Positions 51,912 through 59,283 of a stretch of 64,000 nt of DNA are shown here, in pieces. The position numbers were made by a program, and so were the translations under genes. The DNA is taken from positions 62,001-126,000 of the forward strand of contig NZ_BNBT01000007.1 in the NCBI RefSeq assembly GCF_014656095.1. The letters are read 5' to 3'. Each line of letters opens with the position of its first letter. The first letter of the stretch is position 1. A model generated the notes under the pieces. The model was not told the origin of the DNA and searched no databases. It worked only from the letters and a program-made list of their open reading frames with translations. The stretch is from Streptomyces longispororuber. Its GTDB lineage: Bacteria > Actinomycetota > Actinomycetes > Streptomycetales > Streptomycetaceae.

Positions 51912-53183
51912 ATGAAGAGAACCATGTTCGCGCGTACGGCCACCGTGACCGTGACCGGTGCGGTGCTCGCGGCGCTGGGCACCGCCCACGCCGCGGCCGA
52001 GGCGCCGGACGGCCGGGCGGAACCGCCGGGCGTCCGCGCCGCGCTGGACCGCACCGTCGCCGCGGGGGCGCCCGGCGCCTTCGCGGTCGTCCGGGACCAC
52101 GGCGCCACGGACCGCGACGAGACCGTGGCCGTCGGCAAGGCGAACCTCGACGGCACGCCCATGAACGGAGGCTGGCGCTTCCGCGTCGGCTCCAACACCA
52201 AGATGTTCACCTCCGCGCTGGTGCTGCGCCTGGCCGACCAGGGCAGGATCGACCTGGACCGGCCGGTACGCGACCACCTCCCCGAGGGCACCCTGCCCGA
52301 GGGCTGGAACATGACGACCCGCCAGGTGCTGCAGCACCGCTCCGGCGTCTACGACCACACCAACGCGCTGCTCGAACAGCCCGGCGAGGAGACCACCAGC
52401 GCGTTCGAGAAGCGCATCCGCAACACCGTCTACGAGCCCGCCGACCTCGTGGCCCTGTCGGTCAAGCGCGGCCCGCAGAGCAAGCCGGGCACCACGTACT
52501 CCTACTCCAACACCAACTACGTGCTGCTGGGCATGGCGATCGAGCAGGTCACCGGCCGCTCGTACGCGCAGGCGCTGCGCGAGGAGATCACCGAGCCGCT
52601 CGGCCTGACGGAGACCTCGTACGTCGTTCCGGACAAGACGATCGCCGGGGCGCACGTCACCGGCTACCTCACCAACGACGACCGCTCCAAGCCGCTGCTC
52701 GACTCCACCGAGCAGAACGGCTCCTGGGTGGGCAGCGCGGGTGCCGTCATCTCCTCCGCCGCCGACATGGACCGCTTCCTGACGGCCCTGCTTGCGGGCG
52801 ACTCCGGCAAGCTGGTCTCCGACGCGTCGGTGCGCCAGATGACGACCACGCTGCCCACGCCCACGGCGAACGTCCGCTACGGCCTGGGCCTGCGCGAGAT
52901 CACCCTGTCCTGCGGCAAGGTCTACGGCCACGGCGGCATCGTCCAGGGCTACCAGACCCAGTCGTACAGCACCCGCGACGGCGGCCGTACGGTCGTGGTC
53001 TTCGCCAACGCCTCCAACAACGGGGCGGTCACCCAAGGGGTGACGAACACGCTGGAGCCCGCGTTCTGCGGCACCAAGCCGGCGCCCAAGGCGCTCCACC
53101 GCTCCCTCCCCGCGGACCGGACGGCCGGGCCGGACACCGCCCGCGCTCCCTGGGTGCCTGCCGTCGAGGACACCCGTATCTGA
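51912..53183 (+). CDS. Secreted serine hydrolase, DD-peptidase/beta-lactamase class C type
   Basis: 423 aa. Signal peptide ending GTAHAAAEA. FRVGSNTKMFTSALVLRLAD carries SxxK (SNTK), TTYSYSNTNYVLLGMAIEQV carries YSN, KVYGHGGIVQGYQTQSYSTR carries HGG replacing KTG, as in the Streptomyces R61 DD-carboxypeptidase. It probably trims peptidoglycan stem peptides or related esters outside the cell. One Cys pair near the C-terminus (LSCGKV, AFCGTK). Monocistronic. Confidence 0.92.
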   Translation: MKRTMFARTATVTVTGAVLAALGTAHAAAEAPDGRAEPPGVRAALDRTVAAGAPGAFAVVRDHGATDRDETVAVGKANLDGTPMNGGWRFRVGSNTKMFTSALVLRLADQGRIDLDRPVRDHLPEGTLPEGWNMTTRQVLQHRSGVYDHTNALLEQPGEETTSAFEKRIRNTVYEPADLVALSVKRGPQSKPGTTYSYSNTNYVLLGMAIEQVTGRSYAQALREEITEPLGLTETSYVVPDKTIAGAHVTGYLTNDDRSKPLLDSTEQNGSWVGSAGAVISSAADMDRFLTALLAGDSGKLVSDASVRQMTTTLPTPTANVRYGLGLREITLSCGKVYGHGGIVQGYQTQSYSTRDGGRTVVVFANASNNGAVTQGVTNTLEPAFCGTKPAPKALHRSLPADRTAGPDTARAPWVPAVEDTRI

Positions 53184-53214
53184 CCCGTCAGGTCCCCTCA
53201 GCGGGCGTACGCGC

Positions 53215-53256
53215 GCACGGGTGCCTCCCCCGCTCCGGCCGGGGAGGCACCCGTGC
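53215..53256. terminator. Strong bidirectional terminator
   Basis: GCACGGGTGCCTCCCC (53215-53230) pairs perfectly with GGGGAGGCACCCGTGC (53241-53256), between the convergent hydrolase and P450 genes. Confidence 0.92.
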
Positions 53257-53277
53257 GAGGTCCGCGGGAGGCAGCGG

Positions 53278-54483
53278 TCAGCGGGTGAGCAGCGGCAGCC
53301 GCGAGGGGCCGAGCAGACCGTCGACCGTCATGAACTCCGGCGGGTCGTCCGGATCGGTACGCAGCGTCGGGTACCGGTCCAGGAGCAGGGTGAGCCCGAC
53401 GCGGCTCTCCAGGCGGGCCAGGGGCGCGCCGAGGCAGAAGTGGATCCCGCGGCCGAAGGCCAGGTGCGGGTTGGGGTCGCGGTCCGGGTCGAACACGTGC
53501 GGCCGGTCGAACCGGCGCTCGTCCCGGTTGGCCGCCCCGAGCCAGAGCTTGACCATCGTCCCCTCGGGGACGGCGACGCCCGCCAGTTCGGTGTCGGCGG
53601 TGGCCGCGCGGGGCGCGTGCGCGATCGGGCCGAGGAACCGCAGGGTCTCCTCGACGACCCCCGGGGCGAGGCCTGGGTCCGCGCGCAGCCGTGCCTGCTG
53701 CGCCGGGTGGGCGTCCAGGCACAGCACGGCGTTGCCGAGGGTGAGAGCGGTGGTGCCGTGCCCGGCGACGAGGAGTTCCCTGGCGAGGTTCACCACGGCG
53801 GCCTCGCTCAGGCGCTCGCCGTCGACCTCGGCCTCGACCAGCTTGGTGAGCAGGTCCTCCCGGGGCCGCACGCGCCGCTCGGCCACCTGCTCGCGCAGGT
53901 AGGCCAGCATCTCGGGGACGCGCCCGAGGGCCACCGCGACGTCGTCGCCGCCCTGCCGCGCGCCCCCGGCCTCCACCGGGAACGCGCCCGCGGCGGCCGC
54001 CATGCGGTCCACCCACTGCTTGAACAGGGCCCGGTCGCCGTGCGGCACGCCGAGCATGTCCGCGATCACGATCATGGGCAGCGGGTACGCGAAGTGCTCG
54101 ACGAGGTCCAGCTTCCCGGTGCCCACGGCGGCGTCCAGCAGCTCCTGGGCGATCTTGACGATGCCCGGTTCGAGCCCGGCCACCATGCGCGGGGTGAACA
54201 CGCGGCTCACGAGCTTCCGCAGCTTCGTGTGGCGCGGCGGGTCCGTCTCCGTCAGCACGCCCTCGGCGAGCGCCTCCTCCTCCGGGGTCGGGGCCCGGCC
54301 GCACCACAGCTCCTCCACCCTGGACGAGTACACCGCCGGGTTCCCGTAGACCTCGGCGCACTCGGCGTGCCCGTACACGTGCACCATGCCGGTGGCGTCG
54401 GCTTCGACGGGGGCGTCCGGCCGCCGGCCCCACATCCAGAAGTACGCCGGGTCCAGGCCCCAGCGGTCAGCGAGCTGCGTCAT
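53278..54483 (-). CDS. Cytochrome P450
   Basis: 401 aa from ATG 54483. ARELLVAGHGTTALTLGNAV (I-helix with the Thr pair of O2 activation), EETLRFLGPIAHAPRAATAD (ExxR), FGRGIHFCLGAPLARLESRV (heme-Cys loop), VYSSRVEELWCGRAP. Class I bacterial P450; needs ferredoxin and reductase from elsewhere, none adjacent. Substrate unknown. It is not next to a recognisable biosynthetic cluster. Confidence 0.94.
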   Translation of the reverse strand: MTQLADRWGLDPAYFWMWGRRPDAPVEADATGMVHVYGHAECAEVYGNPAVYSSRVEELWCGRAPTPEEEALAEGVLTETDPPRHTKLRKLVSRVFTPRMVAGLEPGIVKIAQELLDAAVGTGKLDLVEHFAYPLPMIVIADMLGVPHGDRALFKQWVDRMAAAAGAFPVEAGGARQGGDDVAVALGRVPEMLAYLREQVAERRVRPREDLLTKLVEAEVDGERLSEAAVVNLARELLVAGHGTTALTLGNAVLCLDAHPAQQARLRADPGLAPGVVEETLRFLGPIAHAPRAATADTELAGVAVPEGTMVKLWLGAANRDERRFDRPHVFDPDRDPNPHLAFGRGIHFCLGAPLARLESRVGLTLLLDRYPTLRTDPDDPPEFMTVDGLLGPSRLPLLTR

Positions 54484-54815
54484 GTTGTGCTTTCTCGGGT
54501 TTCTCGGTTTCTCGGTTTCTCGGTTTCTCGGTGGTGCTCTGTTCGTGTTTGTCGGTGGGTGGCTCTGTTCGTGCGCGCGGCTCACGGTGGCAGCCGGTCC
54601 ACGATGCGGGACACCGCCACGCCGACCGGCCGCGCAAGGCCCACGACGGTGTGACACGGCTCGCCCGCTCGTTCGAGGTCGACCGGGCTCCGACCTGTGG
54701 GGTCACCTTGAGGTTCCCCAGGCACCAAAAAGTGCTTTCTTCCCTGATCGCGGACGCTCTCCTACAGTTCCCGAGTAACTATTGGAGAGCGCAAGCACGG
54801 CGGTTCGGAGACAGC
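54484..54815. other. 332-bp divergent region, P450 / RidA, with 8-bp repeat
   Basis: Contains five copies of TTTCTCGG at 54491-54532 just upstream of the P450 start, in its 5' untranslated region. It also holds an AT-richer stretch (CCAAAAAGTGCTTTCTTCCC, GAGTAACTATTGGAG) before RidA that suits a promoter. No gene. Confidence 0.5.
54491..54532. repeat. 8-bp tandem repeat upstream of the P450 gene
   Basis: TTTCTCGG repeated about five times. The period is not a multiple of three, consistent with being non-coding and supporting the P450 start at 54483. Confidence 0.92.
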
Positions 54816-55223
54816 ATGGCCATCACTCTCGTCAATCCCAGCGGGCTTCCGGAGATCGACGCCTACCGGCAGGTGTCGGTCGCGACGGGCTCGAAGCTGG
54901 TGCACATCGCCGGACAGGTCGCCTGGGACGCGCAGGGGGTCACGGTCGGAAAGGGCGACCTCGCCGCCCAGGTCGAGCAGTGCTACCTCAACATCGGCAC
55001 CGCTCTGGCCGCGGTCGGCGGCTCGTTCGACGACGTGGCCAAGCTGACCGTCCACGTCGTCGACTGGACCCCCGACAAGATGCCCGCGTTCCTGGACGGT
55101 GTCGCGCGGGCGGCGGCGAAGCTGGGGGGCACGCCGGTGCCGCCGGGCACGCTGCTGGGCGTCGCGGCGCTCGACGTGCCCGAGCACCTGGTGGAGGTCG
55201 AGGCCACCGCGGTCCTCGACTGA
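54816..55223 (+). CDS. RidA-family deaminase
   Basis: 135 aa from ATG 54816 (GGAG 6 bases upstream). YRQVSVATGSKLVHIAGQVA, WDAQGVTVGKGDLAAQVEQC, YLNIGTALAAVGGSFDDVAK, LTVHVVDWTPDKMPAFLDGV, PPGTLLGVAALDVPEHLVEV. RidA/YjgF proteins hydrolyse reactive enamines/imines. The usual catalytic Arg in the xxPxRxxxxV strand appears as PPGTLLGV, so it belongs to a subgroup lacking that Arg and may not be an imine deaminase. Confidence 0.85.
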   Translation: MAITLVNPSGLPEIDAYRQVSVATGSKLVHIAGQVAWDAQGVTVGKGDLAAQVEQCYLNIGTALAAVGGSFDDVAKLTVHVVDWTPDKMPAFLDGVARAAAKLGGTPVPPGTLLGVAALDVPEHLVEVEATAVLD

Positions 55224-55283
55224 CCCGGGCGGCGGCGCCCGGGACGCCGCGGCCCCGTCCCCCGTGGCGGGGCCGCGCTCGCG

Positions 55284-55547
55284 CTAGTCGTTGCTGACCA
55301 GGACGTTGAGCCGGTAGTTCAGCGGGTCGGGCCACTCGATGTTGACCCAGATGACGTACTGGCCGTCCCGTGGTGCCACGTTGTGCACCGTCATGCGCGC
55401 GCTGCCGACGAACGCGTCGCCGTTGCCGTCGACTTCGGTGATGGACGCGACGATGGTGCTGCCCTTGAAGGCGACAGGTGAGTTGATGGGCTGGACGAAG
55501 CTGCCGTTGCCCCTGCCGTTGAATACGCGCCGGATAACCGTGCTCAT
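55284..55547 (-). CDS. Small beta-rich protein of unknown function
   Basis: 87 aa from ATG 55547 (CAGGGGAC 3 bases upstream). STVIRRVFNGRGNGSFVQPI, NSPVAFKGSTIVASITEVDG, SARMTVHNVAPRDGQYVIWV, NIEWPDPLNYRLNVLVSND. Alternating hydrophobic pattern suggests a beta sandwich or lectin-like module. The frame is open 141 bp further upstream through a Gln-rich repeat (QQGQQEQQDQQGQQEG) to ATG/GTG 55688, so a 134-aa form with a disordered Q-rich head is possible. No family recognised. Confidence 0.65.
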   Translation of the reverse strand: MSTVIRRVFNGRGNGSFVQPINSPVAFKGSTIVASITEVDGNGDAFVGSARMTVHNVAPRDGQYVIWVNIEWPDPLNYRLNVLVSND

Positions 55548-55564
55548 GTCCCCTGTTTCCCCTT

Positions 55565-55636
55565 CCTGTTGGCCCTGTTGATCCTGTTGTTCCTGTTGGC
55601 CCTGTTGGCCCCGTTGCTCCTGCGGGGCCTGTTGAC
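55565..55636 (-). repeat. 9-bp repeat (CCTGTTGNN) encoding Gln-rich segment
   Basis: About eight degenerate copies of CCTGTTGGC. Period 9 keeps the frame of the possible N-terminal extension, which argues that this segment is translated. Confidence 0.88.
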
Positions 55637-55688
55637 CATCCGTTCGCGCGGTTCCTCGGGGGCCGGCCGTTCCGGTGCCGGCTGACAC

Positions 55689-56219
55689 TGATGGGTGTTT
55701 GCTGCCGGTGGGTGTCCGACGCGGTGGTCGTCCGTCTCCGGTGATCGGGGTGGGGTCGGCCGGGCCGCGCCCGGCCGGGTCAGACCGCTTCGTCGTCCGC
55801 GGCCGCGAGCACCGTGGGTGCCCCGGCGCGCTCGCCGCCGTGGTCCGGTGCCTGGTCCTCGCCCACCGCCTCGGCCCTGGGCGGGTGCACGCCCGGCACG
55901 GCGGGCTCGTCCTGTCCCGTGCCGGCGATCCGCGGCCCGGGGCGCGCTGCGTGGCTGCCGCTCACACGGTTCTCCTCTCTGTCCGCTGCGCGAGGTGCGA
56001 GGGGGGAAGGGGGACGTGGGGTCCCGTTCCCCTCCGCAGTCCCGCAGGAGGTGCTGACGGGTCGCCACCGTCCCGCCGGTGCGCCCCCGTGTCCATCACC
56101 CACAAGGCTCGCAAGGCGAACAGACCGATCAGTCTCGGACAAAGAACCGCGGCGCGGGGCACGCGTCCCCGCGCACGGACTCACGCCTCGGCGGCGGACC
56201 GGGCAGGACCCCGCCGGCA
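55689..56219. other. 531-bp stretch with one weak ORF
   Basis: Between the small beta-rich gene and the quercetinase-like gene. Apart from the 61-codon frame described at 55780-55965 nothing is supported; the 3' part (56040-56219) is presumably the quercetinase trailer. Confidence 0.4.
55780..55965 (-). CDS. Possible 61-aa hypothetical protein
   Basis: GTG 55965 is preceded by AGAGGAGAA at 6 bases, a good ribosome site. The frame (SGSHAARPGPRIAGTGQDEP...APTVLAAADDEAV) is Pro/Ala/Glu-rich, without Cys, helix pattern or signal peptide. Coding status is uncertain. Confidence 0.35.
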   Translation of the reverse strand: MSGSHAARPGPRIAGTGQDEPAVPGVHPPRAEAVGEDQAPDHGGERAGAPTVLAAADDEAV

Positions 56220-56777
56220 TCACCCGGTCCGCCACCGGTGGTCGGGCAGGAAGCGCACGTCGTACCGCTGGGGGACGGTCGCGAACTTGTCGGGGCCGGG
56301 GACGACCGGCTCGGCGGGCAGGCCGAGTTGGTCGGTGGGGGTGCCGAGGGTTTCGAAGAACCGCTCGAAGGTGCCGCCGGGCCCGGCCGCCACGCCGACG
56401 ACCTGGCTGTGGTGGCGCTCCATGCGGTAGGCGTGCGGGCAGTTCGGGGGCACGAAGCCGAAGTCGCCGGGGGTGAGCAGCTTCTCCTGCTGCCGGCCCT
56501 CGGTGTCCTCGACGAACAGCCGGACCGCGCCGTGGGTGACGTAGAAGACCTCGTAGGTGTCGGGGTGGAGGTGCGCGGGGATGAGGTCGCCCTTGGGGCC
56601 TTCCACGGTGAAGAAGTTGAAGGCGTTCCCGGTCTGCTCACCGCCCGCGTAGACGGTGACCAGATCGCCGAAGAGGTGGGCGCGGTCCCCCTCGCCCTTC
56701 TCGATGAAGTACGGCTTCCCCGGCTCGGCCGGGATGCGGGAGGCCTGACGGTAGCGGGTGGCGTACTCGATGGTCAC
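56220..56777 (-). CDS. Quercetin 2,3-dioxygenase-like monocupin
   Basis: 185 aa. RQASRIPAEPGKPYFIEKGE, GDLIPAHLHPDTYEVFYVTH (HxH...E metal motif), TPGDFGFVPPNCPHAYRMER (second His). Length and the HLHxxxYE motif match the single-cupin quercetinase described from Streptomyces sp. FLA, which opens the flavonol ring with release of CO. Divergent from a MarR regulator with a palindrome between them; a flavonoid or aromatic inducer is likely. Confidence 0.82.
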   Translation of the reverse strand: MTIEYATRYRQASRIPAEPGKPYFIEKGEGDRAHLFGDLVTVYAGGEQTGNAFNFFTVEGPKGDLIPAHLHPDTYEVFYVTHGAVRLFVEDTEGRQQEKLLTPGDFGFVPPNCPHAYRMERHHSQVVGVAAGPGGTFERFFETLGTPTDQLGLPAEPVVPGPDKFATVPQRYDVRFLPDHRWRTG

Positions 56778-56807
56778 GGGCTCGTTCCTCCTGGGGCGAC
56801 CTGGTGA

Positions 56808-56826
56808 ATGTCAGGTAGCCTGACAT
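56808..56826. promoter_or_regulatory. Perfect palindromic operator for the MarR regulator
   Basis: ATGTCAGGTAGCCTGACAT: 8-bp perfect arms with a 3-bp centre, 31 bp upstream of the quercetinase start and 40 bp upstream of marR. Typical MarR operator size; it can repress both genes. Confidence 0.88.
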
Positions 56827-56865
56827 GAGAGGGTGTCGGAGGCAAGCCGAACTCACGAGGAACCG

Positions 56866-57303
56866 ATGCCGTCCATCCACCGCCCCCTCCCCCATCTGCT
56901 CAGTGACGCCCGACGCTGGTTCGAGGAAGGGCTGTTGGCCACGCTGGAGGCGTCCGGGACCGCGCCGGTCTCCGCGCCGCAGCTCCAGCTCTTCGCCGTC
57001 CTCGACGACCCGGGCACGACGGTGTCCGAGCTGGCGCGGCGCATGGGCGTCACCCGGCAGACCGCGCACCAAGCCGTGCACGGGCTGATCGCCGCCGGCC
57101 TCCTCGAACAGGTCCCGGACCCCGCCTCCGCCCGGCAGCGCCTGATCCGGCGCACCCCGGAAGGGCGGCGCGTCCACCGCGAAGCCGTCCTCGTCCTGGA
57201 GCGGCTGGAGGCCCAACTCGCCGCGCGGATCGGCCGGGAGGCCGTCGACGCCCTGCGCGCGGCGCTGGAGGCGCCGTGGGGCGAGCCGCCCGGCACCGCC
57301 TGA
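56866..57303 (+). CDS. MarR-family regulator
   Basis: 145 aa from ATG 56866 (GAGGA 5 bases upstream). PQLQLFAVLDDPGTTVSELA, RRMGVTRQTAHQAVHGLIAA (recognition helix), GLLEQVPDPASARQRLIRRT (wing), PEGRRVHREAVLVLERLEAQ (dimer helix). Likely repressor of the divergent quercetinase and of itself, released by a phenolic ligand. Confidence 0.93.
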   Translation: MPSIHRPLPHLLSDARRWFEEGLLATLEASGTAPVSAPQLQLFAVLDDPGTTVSELARRMGVTRQTAHQAVHGLIAAGLLEQVPDPASARQRLIRRTPEGRRVHREAVLVLERLEAQLAARIGREAVDALRAALEAPWGEPPGTA

Positions 57304-57538
57304 TCCGCGCGCCGCGTACGAGCCACGACGAAAGCCCCGTCGAGGCCCCGGGAAATCGGCGCGCATGACCGGCGTGGGTGCGGGCACACGGAAGTCAGGG
57401 CCCGCCGCGCTCCCCCGTCGCGGCGGGCCCGCTGGTCAGGCCGCTGCGCGGCGGCCGAGGAGACCGGGCTGTCAGCGTGTTCGTCCCGGCTCTCCGCGGT
57501 GACCCGAAGCAAGGACCCCGAGGAGAGGAAAGCCCGTC

Positions 57539-57634
57539 ATGACAGTGCTGGTCCTCCTGATCGCACCGATGGTCCTGGCCGTCCTGCTGACCTACCGGCC
57601 GGAGCACCACCGGGCGCGGCACCGGGCGCGCTGA
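57539..57634 (+). CDS. 31-aa single-span membrane miniprotein
   Basis: ATG 57539 with GAGGAGAGGAAAG about 8 bases upstream, an unusually strong site for a tiny frame. MTVLVLLIAPMVLAVLLTYR is a membrane helix, followed by PEHHRARHRAR and TGA. The shape recalls KdpF-like or other regulatory miniproteins, but no kdp genes are near. Too short for homology by eye. Confidence 0.6.
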   Translation: MTVLVLLIAPMVLAVLLTYRPEHHRARHRAR

Positions 57635-57739
57635 ACCGCCGACGAGCGCGGTGGGGCGGGCCGTCGGCACCGCCCCACCGCGGCCGGTGGACAGGGGGGC
57701 CCGGGAGCGGCCCCCGGGACGGCCAGGCTCTACCAGGGT

Positions 57740-58207
57740 CTACGAGGTGCCTGCTTCGGTGGCGCTGCCGTCCGCCGCAACTCCCCCGCCTCCTTCGGTA
57801 CGTGCGTCTCCCGCTCCCTCGATCGCTCCCTCGGTACGTCCGTCGGTACGTCCGTCCCCCTCGGCCTCGCGTGTCGCGGGCGCGGTGAGGTGGTCCAGTA
57901 CGTTCGTCATGTCGAGCAGACGGTTCAGGACGGTCGGCCGGTTGTCGAGGTGCAGGGTGACGCCGGCGGCTCCGGTGCGGCGGCGGATCATCAGCAGGGC
58001 GGACAGGCCCGCGGAGTCGATCCAGGTCAGCTCGTGGAAGTCGAGGCGCACGTCGGCCAGCCGGGGGTGCGCGGCCATGTGCTCGGTCACCGCGTCGACC
58101 AGGTCGTCGCTGGTGTCGTAGTCGAGGTCGCCGGCCAACCGTACGATCAGCGCGCCGGGTTCGCGGTGGATGCTGAGGCTGAACTCGAAAGGGGGAAGGC
58201 TGGTCAT
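57740..58207 (-). CDS. STAS-domain anti-sigma factor antagonist with low-complexity tail
   Basis: 155 aa from ATG 58207 (ATGA overlap with the B12 gene). ALIVRLAGDLDYDTSDDLVD, VRLDFHELTWIDSAGLSALL (phospho-Ser in DSAG), LHLDNRPTVLNRLLDMTNVL. The last 45 residues are a DGRTDGRTEG-type repeat. Last gene of the PP2C-B12-STAS operon, and likely substrate of that phosphatase. Confidence 0.92.
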   Translation of the reverse strand: MTSLPPFEFSLSIHREPGALIVRLAGDLDYDTSDDLVDAVTEHMAAHPRLADVRLDFHELTWIDSAGLSALLMIRRRTGAAGVTLHLDNRPTVLNRLLDMTNVLDHLTAPATREAEGDGRTDGRTEGAIEGAGDARTEGGGGVAADGSATEAGTS

Positions 58208-59283
58208 GCGCACATCTCGGGGCCGGGGGCGGAGGGGCCGTGCAGGGCGGTGGTGCCCTCGCGGAGCAGCCGTACCGCCCGGGGGAAGTCGCGTAGCTGC
58301 TCGGAGAGCGCGTCGAGGGCGGGCACCAGGGAGCGGGCGCGGACGTTGCGGGCCTCGAGGATGTCCGCGGTCCAGGTGAGGAACGCGGTGAAGATCTCGG
58401 CGGCGTCGACGTACAGGGCGGTGGCCAGGAAGTCGACGATGTGGGCGATGTCCTCCGCGGTGCGCTCGCGCTGGGCGTCACTGTAGTCGCGCATCGCGGG
58501 CAGCCGCTCCTCCAGGGCGACCAGGGTCTCCTTGACGAGGTGCGGCCGGGACCGGACGACCATCGTGTACTCCTGGTCGGCCAGGTGCGGCAGGTCGTCC
58601 GCCGCCTGGCGCCGGGCCGCCGGGTGGGGCCGGGCCAGGCCCCCGGCGAGCACGGCCGCCGCGCCGCGGGCGTCGGCGGCCCACCGGTCGGCGCCCAGGG
58701 CCCGGGCGTAGCGGCCGTCGTACCCGAAGGCGCGGCCGCCGGCCAGGACGGGGACGCCGATGGCCTGGCAGGCGGTGATGGCGGCGTGGGCGGTCGGCAG
58801 ATGGGTGGCGATCGACCCGGACAGCAGGACCGCGTCGGGGTTGGTGCGGTGCAGGTGGGCCACCAGGTGCGGCGTGGGGGTCTGGGCGCCGAGGTAGTCG
58901 ACCTGCCAGCCGCGCAGGCGCAGCACCTCGGCGACGAGCCGGGCGGGGAAGGCGTGCCACTCGCCGTCGATGCAGCTCACGGTCGCCCGCCCGCGGGGCG
59001 GGGTGGGGGGCGCGGCCGACGGCGGGTGGTGCGCGAGGCAGGCGATGACCCGCTCGTTGATGGCGGTGGCGGTGTGTTCCTGGGCGACGGTGATGCGGTC
59101 GGCGGCCCATTCGACGCCGACTCTCGCCTGCACGGGGGCGATCACGTCCAGCAGGAGCGCCTCCTCGTCGACGCCCTCGGCGAGGGCCGCCCGGACGAGG
59201 CCGACGGCCTCCTGTTCGTCTCCGCCGGTCACGGCCTGCCACAGCCGGTCCGGCAGGGCGGCCGCGGTCGTGGGGAGCGTCAC
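58204..59283 (-). CDS. Cobalamin-binding photoreceptor-like protein (CarH-type module)
   Basis: 359 aa from GTG 59283 (GTGA overlap with the phosphatase stop, GGAGG upstream). Residues 10-85 are the four-helix cap that precedes B12 domains and contain W59-x9-E69-H70 (GVEWAADRITVAQEHTATAI), the signature of CarH/LitR light-sensing B12 domains. Residues 100-225 are the Rossmann-like B12 domain: CIDGEWHAFPARLVAEVLRL with candidate axial His110, LRGWQVDYLGAQTPTPHLVA, LLSGSIATHLPTAHAAITAC, VLAGGRAFG. A helical C-terminal domain follows (residues 245-350, SDAQRERTAEDIAHIVDFLA). There is no MerR DNA-binding domain. It probably senses adenosylcobalamin, and possibly light, for the phosphatase/STAS pair. 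Confidence 0.85.
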   Translation of the reverse strand: MTLPTTAAALPDRLWQAVTGGDEQEAVGLVRAALAEGVDEEALLLDVIAPVQARVGVEWAADRITVAQEHTATAINERVIACLAHHPPSAAPPTPPRGRATVSCIDGEWHAFPARLVAEVLRLRGWQVDYLGAQTPTPHLVAHLHRTNPDAVLLSGSIATHLPTAHAAITACQAIGVPVLAGGRAFGYDGRYARALGADRWAADARGAAAVLAGGLARPHPAARRQAADDLPHLADQEYTMVVRSRPHLVKETLVALEERLPAMRDYSDAQRERTAEDIAHIVDFLATALYVDAAEIFTAFLTWTADILEARNVRARSLVPALDALSEQLRDFPRAVRLLREGTTALHGPSAPGPEMCA

